Assembly: GCA_013397075.1 (NCBI GenBank)
Contig: VWZS01004377.1
Coordinates: 239,097-303,096, forward strand
Origin: Rhabdornis inornatus
Lineage: Eukaryota > Chordata > Aves > Passeriformes > Rhabdornithidae
Direction: 5' to 3'
Length of the DNA: 64,000 bases
Part shown: piece after piece, positions 48,611 through 59,192 of the stretch
Layout: each line of letters opens with the position of its first letter
Numbering within the stretch: position 1 is the first letter of the stretch
The notes under the pieces: model-generated
Told to the model about the DNA's origin: nothing
What the model saw: the letters and a program-made list of their open reading frames with translations, nothing else
The model's database searches: none
Translations under genes and position numbers: made by a program

Positions 48611-49711
48611 CCTGGGAAGCCCCAAGACAAAGGGCAAATTCCCAAGGGAAAACAGAACATAAGTTGCCAAACTGCCCAATTGACCCTGCAGGGGTGGATG
48701 AGGAAATGTCTGCCAGATTCAGTATAGAGCTGCTAAAAACTATGACCAAACCACAGAGGGGAGACAGGGATGCACTATGCAAGCACAGCTTTGGTGTTTT
48801 CACCTCTCCCTCACCTCTCAGTCCACAAAGGTGATCTGGGCCACTGCCAGAACCACTTTTGGCTCTTGAGTTCCTCTTCTAAACAGAGCACAGTTAGCCC
48901 CAGATCCCACAAGCCTCCTTGGGAACAGGCTGTAGGGACATGAGCTTCCTGCCATGACCAGCTCACTGCCACAGCACTGTTCTTTGGCCAGGGCCAGCAG
49001 CAGCTCAGGTTTCCCACGTCTCTGGTAGCAACATTTCATCTCTGTGTAATGAGCCCATCCTGCTCTCTTTCACACAAAATCACAGAGGGGCTCTGGAGAC
49101 AACTGGAGCTACAGCACAGTCAATGCAAGGAGATCCCAGTCTCTCCTCATCCTTACTGAGATGGACTTTCTGAGCATTTCTCTTGGAGTGTCTGCATTCA
49201 TGTCCCACCACGCACTGTTAATCACCTCTGGAGACTCCCATGAGAAGACGACAGCAACATCTGTCGGGGACAAGGCTCCTCCTGGAGCTCAGCATCCCCC
49301 AAAAACCCCCCCAGTGCAGGGAAGAGAGACCCCCCTCATTTCCTTATTCAATCCCCTGTGCTGAGACTCTGCAGTCACAGCTTCCCCAGCTCAGAGCCAG
49401 CCCCTTCCCCGGCGGGAGCACGGGCCGAGGGTGACATTAATTACATCAGAGGCAGATGTCTGATAAATAAACAGCCTTGGAGAAATGATGTGGCACTTCA
49501 GCTGCAGCGTCCTCTGCCTCACCTTGCAGGCTCCTGGGAACGTGTGTGGCTCATGGCCCCGGGCTTTGGGCACTGGAAGGACCAAGGAGGGGAGCAGTGC
49601 CTGCTCCTGCACTATTCCGTGTTTATTGCAAGAGCTCCTCATGGTCCTCCTACTCACCTCAGACTTGGCTCTTTTCTGTGTTGTTGCCTTTTTTTTTTTA
49701 TTTTTGGGTGG
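48611..49711. other. Unique non-coding sequence
   Basis: No gene recognised. Around 49400-49470 a GC-rich patch (ggcgggagcacgggccgagg) adjoins an AT-rich patch (gacattaattacatcag). It is too small for a CpG island. Confidence 0.5.
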
Positions 49712-49783
49712 TTTTCCTTTCCTTTCCTTTCCTTTCCTTTCCTTTCCTTTCCTTTCCTTTCCTTTCCTTTTTCTTTTCTTTCC
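49712..49783. repeat. (TTTCC)n microsatellite
   Basis: About eleven perfect CCTTT units preceded and followed by T-rich sequence. It is a pure polypyrimidine tract on the plus strand, so it has mirror symmetry and could form triplex DNA. Confidence 0.95.
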
Positions 49784-52700
49784 ACTGACTCCAACAAAGC
49801 AAAGGAGCTTTTTTGGGCAAGAAAGAACCTGGTTCTTCCTGCATTCACAGAAACACTTTGCACAAGTCTCATGCTTTTTGTGTGAAGATTTTAATCAGTC
49901 TTCCACAGTACAATCCCATGAGATGGGCTACTATTCCTGTTTAATGATAGAGAGAATAAAAACACAAAGGTTAAGGAAACTGTTTAACAATATGCATTTG
50001 AGACATGGTGTTTGCTACAGATCAGCTTGAGGGCTGGCAATACTGGGAAAAAGCAAAATTCACCTAGCCCAGATTCCTAAAAACATGTGGCTATGATCCC
50101 ACTCATCTTTTAATGGGACCTTGAGCTTGTTTTGCAGGACCCTGATCATCAGAAACCTGCATGTTCAAACAACCCCAAGCCCTTCCAGCGACACCCAGGT
50201 GATGATGGGTGTCTCTTTCCAAACAAAAAAGCTCTCATTGGCAGCACAGGCAGGAGTAGAGTGCTTTTGGAAAGACTGCCTGGATTTTATTTTGGGTACT
50301 GGGGACAGATGAGGAGGACAGGAACGATGCCAGTGTAGTGAGGGTCACTCCTACCATGAGATAAAGGCTTTGCCCAGCAGCCAACTTCAGAGGCTTTCCC
50401 TTTCCCCACAGAACTCTCCTTTCCCACTGTCCTGCCCTGGGGATGTGCACGGCTCCCCTGTGGGTGGGATCCACGAGTGCCTGGCCCTCCCTCACCTGTC
50501 CTGCACATCCTGAGAGATTTGGGCTGCCTGAAGCCTCAGGTGACCAAATTCCACATGAATCTGGTAAAAGCAATCCTGAATGGCTGCCAGGTCCTGTGGA
50601 AAACAGGATTAGGCTCAGTTGGCTCTTTTGCACGGAGAAGGGGAGAAGAAAATAGAAGAAAGAAAAAAGTAAAAAGAACAATGTTACATTGTTTATAGAT
50701 TAGTCACTCTTTTTTAATTAAAGGTTAAAACAGAGCACTGAAACCTGAGAAGGGACACTCTAGCAGAGGGCAGTCACATGGAACCAAACCTTAAAAGCCA
50801 TGAAAGACCTGATTTATACCAGAGGGCAATAAAACATCAGTGGAAAAAGAACAGCAGTGTCACTAGGAGCAGACTGTCATCTCACCTTTGACCCTGTTTT
50901 ATACTGGTGTGTTTCTGCTGGTTTTCATCTGGAATTACTGGTGTAATTGGAACAAATGAGTCCCAAGACTTTGATTGTGGGAAGAAGATCATGCTTGGAC
51001 ACTGCTGAGCACCAGCCCCAGTAAATAACCTGGTTTTGCTGTGGGCCAGGGACTTTTCACCCCTTCCACAGATATTTGAGCCAAACCCCAGCAGGTAACG
51101 AGTTTGAGATGGCCTCAGCAGCGCCTGGACATTAAGGGTATTCAAAGGGGGATAAAAACCCTCCAGCAACTAAATTTTGCAGATTTTGTTCTGAATCACA
51201 CCAGACAATTCCACACAGAGCTTCACCCACTGTGAATTAGAAGACCCAGGTTATAAAATTCCTGAGAAAGGGAACTGCTCATTAACTCCTGTTGAGCAAC
51301 TGGGCTGCTCCAACTCTCCAAGCAACTTCTTCCTCCTGGGCATGGGCTGTAGGGGTGGGCAGGGCTCTGGGTGTGTGTTAGCACAAACGAGATGCAATCT
51401 TAATTGTTTCACTGACTGGCATTATGAATGGTACAATTGTACACATATCTGGCAATGAAATAAATACCCCAGAGATGTTTCAGGTGTTTAGCCAGATCTG
51501 TGAGACAAGCCTGTGGAAGAGCCAGCTCCTGTTTCTCATCTCCAACACCCAACTGGGTCCATGGTCCACAAAGTTCAGTTTGGTTGGATCCCAAGGAAGA
51601 AATAAACTGGGTTCTTCTGTCATTTCAGGGGACAGCTACACACTCAGCTGTCATTTAAATCAAAACAAATTCAGAAACTCCGGGCATGGAAACTCATGGA
51701 AACTACAGGCACGACAAGAGCAACAAAGCAGTTGCTTCATTTCAGCAGGCAGTTTCTATTTCTCCCTTTCTGTTTTGTTTTGCAGACAGAGTGAGGCAGC
51801 AGCTGAGTAAGTGTGAAAAGCCATAAGAGCAGTCTCTCTTCAGGCAACTGGCTGGCTCAGTGTGGGCTGATTGAATGATAAAACTGTTTGAAAATAGTTG
51901 TAACTATAGGAAACAAGAAAGCTGGAAATTTGCTGTCAGGTGAGATGAGCTGAAAAAGACACAGGGTCAAACGGCAATATGTCTTCAGGAAATGCTAGTG
52001 TAATACTCCTGGAAAATCTGCAGAGTTAGAGTTAAAACTTGTCTACATCATCTTAAAGGTGGGGCGAATCACAGGCCAAGGAATTTGGCCATTTTAAACT
52101 TTAAAATACAGGAAGTGGATGTGTCCTGCTGAACCTGTGCTGGTGCTAAACAGGGTCACCACAACCTGGTCCTGAACACCTTCCCTGTGGTTCTGCTGAG
52201 ATGCTGCTGCGATCTGAGAGATCTCAGGGCCCTACACAGGAGGGGAGAAAGGTGGTTTGGGGGGTTGGTTATTTTGGTGTGTATTTTTGATTGTTAATTT
52301 TTAAAGCCATAAGAAATCCCTATGAAAAGGTATTTTCTCCTGGCTCTTCCTTAAATTTATAGCACTTCGCAGAGTAATGAGAATTAAGAAGTTTCATGGG
52401 TAAAGAGAAAAAAAGGTTTATTATCTTTACAAATATTCCATGTTAGGGAATTAGAGCTGGAGACTCCAAAGAAGATTCTCTGAGATAAAATTTCATGGAA
52501 AGTATTTTTCACTGGAACACACAAGAGAGAAAAAGCCAGAACTGCTTCTGATGGGAGGTGGGAACCAGAGCACAGCATAACAAGGGGTTTCTTCACTGGT
52601 TTCACAGGAGACAGCACAGCCCCAGGCTGTGGCACTTGTGAGGAATTTCGTGCTTTGGTCCTGTGCCTGTTTGGGGTTTGGATCCCTGCTGGGAAGGGCT

Positions 52701-54288
52701 GCCCTGGCCTGGCTGCTCCCCATCCCTCCCAGGACTCTTGGCAGTGCAGCCCCAAGGAACTCCCAGGGATGCCCAACCCTGCCCAAGGGTCACATATGGG
52801 CTCATTAACTGGGAAACTGGGGGTTAACTGGGAGTTAAGAACTCCCTAATAGGAAAAGAGAAAAGAAAAACTGGAAGGCTTGTCATGCTTCCTCCCTCTC
52901 CAACATGAAAGTTTAAGGCATGAAGCTGACAGGCACCTGAGCAGCCTCAGGGAACAGTAACAGCATCCCACAAACACCAGGTCCCTGCAGCAGGACCCCA
53001 CCACATGGTCCCTAAAGCAGGAGGGGCCTGGGTCCAGTTCCAGGGACACCCAGCAGGCAACAACCCCCTAAAAACTGGAAAGACTCAGACATGAACAGGA
53101 TCAGGCCCTCTAAGCCATTAACAAAACAACACCCTATAAATCAGTCATTTCGGTTTCTTTTGAAGTGTTCCTAATAGCAGTAAATTTTAGCAGTTAATTT
53201 TAACAATAAATTTTCACTAATACTACTCTGCATCCCCTAGGTAAGACTGTCTGGACCCAAGGGACTTGGTGGCCCCAGCCAGTACAGCCACTGCCCACCA
53301 CAGGATGCTGTGAATTAAAACAATATTCCAAGCAATTAATCACAGTGTTTCTCCACTGAAAAGTGGAAGGTGTGAGCAGGGAGAGAGAAGGAGGGGAAGG
53401 AAAAAAAATTAAAAGAAAGACGAGAAGCTTATCTAAATCTATTTACATGGAATGATTATTCAATTAATTTTTTCATTACACTTGCCAAAAAGAATTGCCT
53501 GTGTCTTTAATGCTGTGTGTGAGATTTCATTAATAATTAATAGCAGCAGCTCTTTCTCTTCTGCTGAGCAAGTGGAAGCATTTGCCTTTGGAGGTCACAG
53601 CCCCCATGTGCACAGGGGTACAGCCTGAAGGGAGGGGACTGTGCTGTCCCCGAGGTGTGTGTGGGGACAAACTTGTGCCCAGCTGCTTTCAGTGGGGTTT
53701 CACCTGCAGTAGGGTGGTGTTTGCAAATGCTGTGTGAGGCAGGCACTGGATTGCAGGAACGAGCACATCCTCATTCCACCAGACCCATCTCCTGCTGGTC
53801 CTTCTGCTCTCCATGCCCAGCTTGGGGAGCCCAGTCTTGTCCTCCCCCAGCTCTTTTGTCCCCCAGGTCTCTCCCACCAGCACCATCTTTGCTCCTTTCT
53901 CCTGCACTGCCCACTCCTGGCGCCACCAGCTCCCCCTCCCCAGGTCTCTGCTCCTCTGTGCTCAGGGTCCTGCCCTGTTTGCAGCAGCTGGGATGGAGAC
54001 TCATCTCCATCCTTACACTGATCTGGCTGGGAACAAAAGCCATTTTAACATCACAGCTGCCTGGGGCTTTCTCAGGACACACAAAGGGAGAGGAGTTTGG
54101 GTGGGGTGGAGGAACCTTTCCAGCCTCCAGCCACATCAGTGATCCAGACCACAGCCTGCTGTCACAGCAGTGTGGAACTGCAGGTGGTGTCAGCAAACAC
54201 AGCCAGGGCTGCTGGGGAAACACAGTGGAACCTCTCCAGAGCCCTCCATGGGCACCATTTCCCAGTGCTGGATGTGCAGCAGAGGGAC
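49784..54288. other. Mostly unique non-coding sequence
   Basis: Apart from a probable SINE remnant at 49910-49990, no gene or repeat family is recognised. There is a small tandem of aactggga-like words at 52806-52836. The segment 53400-53560 is AT-rich with several TAATTA cores and no repeats. The segment 53650-54280 is pyrimidine- and GC-rich with open frames but no domain. Confidence 0.5.
49910..49990 (-). mobile_element. MIR-like SINE remnant (probable)
   Basis: The plus strand acaatcccatgagatgggct, then actattcc, then acacaaaggttaaggaaact follows the order of the antisense MIR consensus as I recall it (the region of acaaccctatgaggtaggta to cacagagaggttaag). Many substitutions are present, as expected of an element this old. 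The call is from memory and needs a profile search. Confidence 0.45.
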
Positions 54289-54710
54289 CATGGAATCACA
54301 GGATGGTTTGGGTTGGAAGGGACCTCGAATCTCATCTCATTCCACCCCTGCCATGGCAGGGACACCTTCCACTGTCCCAGGCTGCTCCAAGCCCCAATGT
54401 CCAACCTGGCCTTGGGCACTGCCAGGGATCCAGGGGCAGCCACAGCTGCTCTGGGCACCCTGTGCCAGGGCCTGCCCACCCTCACAGGGAACAATTCCTT
54501 CCCAGTATCAAACCTAAACCCACTCTCTGGCATAATGAAGCCATTCCCTGTGTCCTGTCCCTCCATCCCTTATCCCAAGTCCCTCTCCAGCTCTCCTGGA
54601 GCCCCTTTATGCCCTGGCAGGGGCTCTGAGCTCTCCCTGGAGCCTTCTCCTCTCCAGATTGGACACCTCCAGCTCTCCCAACCTGGCTCCAGCCCTGGGA
54701 GCATCTTCTG
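54289..54710 (-). mobile_element. CR1 LINE 3'-end fragment
   Basis: The plus strand starts catggaatcacaggatggtt (reversed tail) and includes the shared ccatggcagggacaccttcc segment. It runs to cagccctgggagcatcttct. The minus-strand translation retains WHRVPRAAV and LAVPKARLD. Its close match to the copies at 11326, 20334 and 33111 points to relatively recent insertion. Confidence 0.93.
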
Positions 54711-55203
54711 CTGGAGCCAGGGGGCTCAGGAATGCTCACACAAGGGCCCCTCCAGGGCAGCACTGTGCACTGTGCAATGTTTGTGTGACCTTAATTCCAC
54801 CTCAGCTGTGGGACACCAAGGTTAGCTCAGACCATGGAGTGATGAAAGCAGAGTGAGCAGTGCAAAGAGCAGCTATAAATCACTCTAGCTCCTTCCCAAA
54901 TACAACATTTGTAAGAGACCCCTGGGTTCTTATAAATATTTAAACCAATTTTTAGCTGTTTATGTCTTACATCTGTCTTTATCAACCTGTAATCATTTCT
55001 CCACCCACATCCCACTCCACTGCCTACTAATCCTCACTGGCTGCTCTCCATGAAAATATGTTTTCTTACCTCAGTTTGGACAGTGATCACCTGAACTCTG
55101 CCTGGCAGTTCTCTCCAGAGTAGCTTCTCATGGAGTAGGTAAAAACAAAAAAGAAGAGATCTCTGGACCTTAACCATTACTCAACCAAATTAAAATATAC
55201 ATA
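54711..55203. other. Unique non-coding sequence
   Basis: No gene or repeat recognised between two minus-strand CR1 copies. Confidence 0.5.
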
Positions 55204-55335
55204 AGAATCACAGAAAGATTTGGAGTGGAAGGAACCTTCAAGATCATCTCACTCCAACCCCCTGCCATGGGCAGGGGCACTTTCCACTAAACCAGGATGC
55301 TCCAAGCCCCACCAGGCTGGCTTTGGACACTTCCT
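55204..55335 (-). mobile_element. CR1 LINE tail, short older copy
   Basis: The plus strand agaatcacagaaagatttgg, then ggaaccttcaagatcatctc, then ccaaccccctgccatgggca, then aaaccaggatgctccaagcc follows the reversed CR1 3' end. The actaaaccagg form marks an older subfamily. It is truncated after ctttggacacttcc. Confidence 0.85.
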
Positions 55336-56217
55336 TCTCTTGGAACGAGGATCACAGTGTGGCCAGCAGTGCACACCTGCACATTTTACTGCTTCTCCTC
55401 TCCTCTTTGTGCCACACAAGCTGCATTACAATGACCTGGTTTCTTCCAAGAGGTGTGTGTCCCTCTGTTCAACACAGGGAAAAAGTGGAAGGACAAAGTT
55501 TTTCCACAAAATGTCAGCTGGTGTGGCTTAAAGCTAGGGACTGCCAATTTCCCAGCTTTCTAGCAGAAAGGAAAACAAAGAGGAGATTGCTTCTGTGAAT
55601 CTCTTAAAATAAAAAAAAACACAAGAGAAAGCCATGCTTCCCAAACAGCCATAGGGCTGGTAAAAACCTCAGGAATTTGGCAATTCTGAATATTCTGTCT
55701 CAGAGAGGGAAGACAAATGAAGGATGGGGATGTTGAGGAGCAAGGGAACAGCCCACTGGACCAAGGCTTCCCAGAGCCTCATTCCTCACTCTCCTCTTCC
55801 TGAATAGAAGTTCTCCAGGATGATCAAGAGAAGTCCCAGTGCCCCTTTCAGATGGATGGAGATCCCTCATGGCTGGAGGCACTGCTGGGCTGTCTGCTGC
55901 CAGTAAAGTGCAGGAAGACACTGATTCTCAGTAGGGAAAGGAGAAACCTCATTCATGGCTCTTCCTCTTCTGATGATCTGTGAACTCCCATGCCCCAGGA
56001 GGAAGAACGCAGCAATGAAAGCATGAGCTTTCCCAGTGAGCCTGGGAATCTGCCAGGTCTGGGCTTCCAGCAGCTCCTCAGGAGCGCTGCTGGCTCCAGC
56101 CCACCTCACCATCCATCCCTGCTGGGCCACCAAGGCACAGGGTGCAGGCTCAGGATGGGGAATTCCTGCTCTCCAGCTCCTGCTTCCAGTGTGGGATGAG
56201 ATTGGCTCCTGTGAAGG
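55336..56217. other. Unique non-coding sequence
   Basis: No gene or repeat recognised. The last five bases (gaagg, 56213-56217) are the left target-site duplication of the LTR that follows. Confidence 0.5.
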
Positions 56218-57005
56218 TGTCTTGGTTTGAAAGACAGGTGTTTGTTAAGAAAGGCAGGAGCCTTTTTTGAAATGGACAATGTAAACCCCCTCCCTCCAAA
56301 TTATTATAATTTTTAAATTAAGGAGCTCTCAGGCAAAGATATGGGAATAGGAATAACAGTTCTTTACTAGGAAAATTAAAGTAGAAATACAGTATTACAA
56401 AAAAACAAACCCAAAACACTGCCAGAGTCAGAATCCAGCCTGACACCCCGTCAGTCAGTCAGGGTGTTGGTGGCAGTGCCATTCCATGGTGGCTGCATCC
56501 TCCTGCAGTGACAGATGTGCTTCTGTTGGAGCACAGTATTACAAAAAAACAAACCCAAAACACTGCCAGAGTCAGAATCCAAGCTGCCCCCCCGTCAGTC
56601 AGGCAGGGTGTTGGTGCAGTGCCATTCCATGGTGGCTGCATCCTCCTGCAGTGACAGATGTGCTTCTGTTGGAGCAGTGCTCCGGGAGAAGGTGCAGTTT
56701 TCCTCCAAAGCTCCAGGGATGATGTGCAAGGCTCTGGTTTTCCTCTGGAATCCAGTGGGAAAAGGCTGCTCTGATGTTCCAAATCTCAGATTTGATCTGG
56801 GTAGGAAATGCTTGGCTCCTCCCCCTGGGTGGAGCATCTCCCAATGGGATGATGGAATTTTATCAGTCATGCACTGGGACTCCATGGCCCATTAACAGGA
56901 GATATCTCCTGGAGGGAGGATGGGTTGAGGGAAAGATAAAGAACACTGCCCCAGCTGGTGACAGAATACAAACTGCTGGTCACATCCGGAATTCAACCCA
57001 AGACA
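56218..57005 (-). mobile_element. Solo LTR, songbird ERV family, copy 2
   Basis: Starts TGTCTTGG and ends CCAAGACA, flanked by perfect 5-base duplications gaagg (56213-56217 and 57006-57010). This proves an independent insertion and fits the 5-base duplications of ERVL elements. It is the same family and orientation as copy 1 at 47965-48610 but longer, because 144 bases are tandemly duplicated inside (56389-56675). Minus-strand sense is inferred from a polyadenylation-like region in the reverse strand. No internal retroviral genes remain. Confidence 0.85.
56389..56675. repeat. 144-bp tandem duplication inside LTR
   Basis: Unit 1 (56389-56532) and unit 2 (56533-56675) both begin acagtattacaaaaaa and both end cttctgttggagc. 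They differ at a few bases (ccagcctgacacc versus ccaagctgcccc). Copy 1 of the LTR has this segment only once. Confidence 0.88.
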
Positions 57006-57395
57006 GAAGGACAGCTTGGTGCAGGAGCTGCAGCAGATGCCTCCAAACCACCCTCCAGCCCTGCCTCTCTGCCCACCAGGGATGTTTGCCCCTCCCACGT
57101 TGCCACCAGCCCTCACAGATGTCCCTGTACAGCTGCTGTGGGCAGGGAGCCCAGGGATGAGCTGGGCCTTGCTGTTCCTCCCCCAAGAGGCACCGTGAAG
57201 GTGCCAGAGACCAGCACAGCTCCAACACATCCCTTGAGCTGCTGAGCACAGCTCCTGACACCCTGCCAGGGCTGGCCCTTTGTCCTGAGCTCTCCCAGCC
57301 CAGCAGCCACAGGGACCACGGGATCTGTGTGAGTGAGGGATCAACTCAGCATTCTCAACCTGTCCTGGCACTTCCAGGAGCTAGAATTATCAAAA
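57006..57395. other. Unique non-coding sequence
   Basis: No gene recognised. It begins with the right target-site duplication of the LTR. Confidence 0.5.
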
Positions 57396-57510
57396 TCTGG
57401 GTTCGGTTCCCAGCTCAACTACGCTTTTTTTTTTTTGTCCCTGTGGGCAAGTGACTGAGCCTTGCTGTGCTCTAGTTTACCATCTACAAGCTGGAGTAAA
57501 GTTACAGCAT
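57396..57510 (+). mobile_element. MIR-like (CORE-SINE) remnant
   Basis: tctgggttcggttcccagct has the form of a tRNA-derived SINE around its B box (ggttcggttcc). gggcaagtgactgagccttg, then tgtgctctagtttaccatct, then acaagctgg follow the MIR consensus order as I recall it. A T run of about 12 bases (57425-57436) sits between the two halves where MIR has other sequence. It is old and diverged. The alternative is another amniote CORE-SINE. Confidence 0.65.
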
Positions 57511-59009
57511 TTTTTTCTCACCATTATTTTGACTTGTCTACTTACATTACAGTCTTTTGGGAGAAGAGGCTGTACATGCATATCTACCAAATCTAATATA
57601 AGTGATCTAATCCTGGTAGATTTCTCTAGGTATTCCTGTCACACAAATTCCAAGAGCTGTGTCTATACAGACAGCTTAACCCACTCTCAGGCACCAGTAA
57701 GTGACTTTTCTCAGCACTGAACCAAGGTCTCTGTTTTACATTTGCACTTCAGAACCTGAGCTCCTGTTCCCTGGGCTCTCCAAGCCCAGAGACCTGATCC
57801 AGGCAGCCCACCCCGTGCCTGTGGGTGCAGGGCACTGCTAACATTTGACTCCAGAGCAAGATAATGATCTACATTATCATCTATAGAAAAATCAGTCTCA
57901 ACAAATGATATAAATTGTATTTATATAAGAAAGTTAGGTCAATCACCACCAATTTTATTCACTCTAGTAAATGAGCCAAAGAGGGTTATTTCTTTTCTGT
58001 GCTTTGCTCATTCTCTTTCAATTTGTGGGATATGATTTCCTCACTCTTATTTAATTAAGAGCAGGACTCAAACATTTAAAATTATCTACCTCCTCTTCAA
58101 GGACAATACTGCCCCACCTGCACAGCCACCCCAGGGTGAAGAGGGGTCTGGGATCTTGCCAGCTGAGGCACTTCCCTGCAGAACCAAGCTGCTCTGGCAT
58201 TTTTTTATAGATATTTCCCCTCTCCCCATTTCTCAGCAGACAGAGTCAGGACATGCCATGACTCTGCTCTGGCTCTGTGGTCTCCTCAGGCCTAGCTCAG
58301 AGCATCTTGCCCAGGGCAAACCTCACCCAGGTAAGAGAAGAGCTGCAGCTGCTGCCATGGTGTGTCCAAGGCTGGACACTTGCTCGTGCAGGAGGGATGG
58401 GTTTGGAGCAGCTGCAGAGCAGACAAAAGTCACCCCACACCCATACACAGCCCTGCTGCCCACCCCTTCCCTCCTCTGGGATGGCTCAGCCTATTCTGAC
58501 TTGTGGAAGAAGGAGGCAAAGGCAGAGCAGCAGCCTGTGCAGTCTCTGTGTCCATGGCTCCTGCACAGCTCCACTGCCACGTTTGCTCCAAGGTAAAGAG
58601 GAAGCACTGGGGACTATGGACACCAGTGATTTGATTTTATTTTAAAGGCTTTAATATTTGGAGCTGTATTGATTTATCTCAGCATGTCAGTGTACCACTG
58701 GTAACTAAGCAACACTGATCCTCTCTCTTCCAGGAAGCTCACGGGATTTTTGCCTATGAACAATATTACTTTGTGTATATGAAGCTAAATGGACCATTGG
58801 CACTATTTGTAAGTGGAGGATATTTGAGTTCCATACTTTTTTTATTTCTTCTTGCTTGTTATCTTTTCTGGCCTGGAATAGATTTTCCAGAACCACATGT
58901 GGGGGTCTGAGACAAGTTGCAAACTGAGCACACTCCCACCATGACCTTGTGCACTATGCTTTGCACTGACAAATACTTCCAATTAAGAAGCACAATTACC
59001 TCAGACCCA
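57511..59009. other. Unique non-coding sequence
   Basis: No gene recognised. The first 100 bases may be the decayed 3' part of the SINE. AT-rich sequence lies at 57840-58080. Confidence 0.5.
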
Positions 59010-59192
59010 CAGGTTATTCTGACTTGGAAGGGACTCACAAGGATCATCAAGTTCAACTCAGCTCAGCACACCTCTAAGATAACCTGAAGAATCCCACTAC
59101 GTGCTCAAGGCATTGTCCAAACACTTCTGGAACTCAGACAGGCTCAGTGCTGTGCCCGTGACCCTGGGGAGGCTGTTCCTGTGCCCACCCAC
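59010..59192 (-). mobile_element. CR1 LINE 3'-end fragment, old subfamily
   Basis: The plus strand acttggaagggactcacaag, then gatcatcaagttcaactcag, then cgtgctcaaggcattgtcca, then acttctggaactcagacagg, then ctggggaggctgttcctgtg is the reversed 3' end of a distinct, older CR1 subfamily. It is well diverged and non-coding. Confidence 0.82.

Noticed and set aside
49395..49440. CpG island or promoter
   Set aside because: Only a few CpGs over about 40 bases, far too short, with no transcript evidence.
53655..54829. Plus-strand frames of 324 and 242 codons
   Set aside because: Their right halves are antisense CR1 sequence and their left halves are low-complexity Pro/Ser/Leu. No domain is present.
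47965..57005. A single provirus bounded by the two related LTRs
   Set aside because: Copy 2 has its own perfect 5-base duplication and the interval holds no retroviral gene or primer-binding site that I can see.
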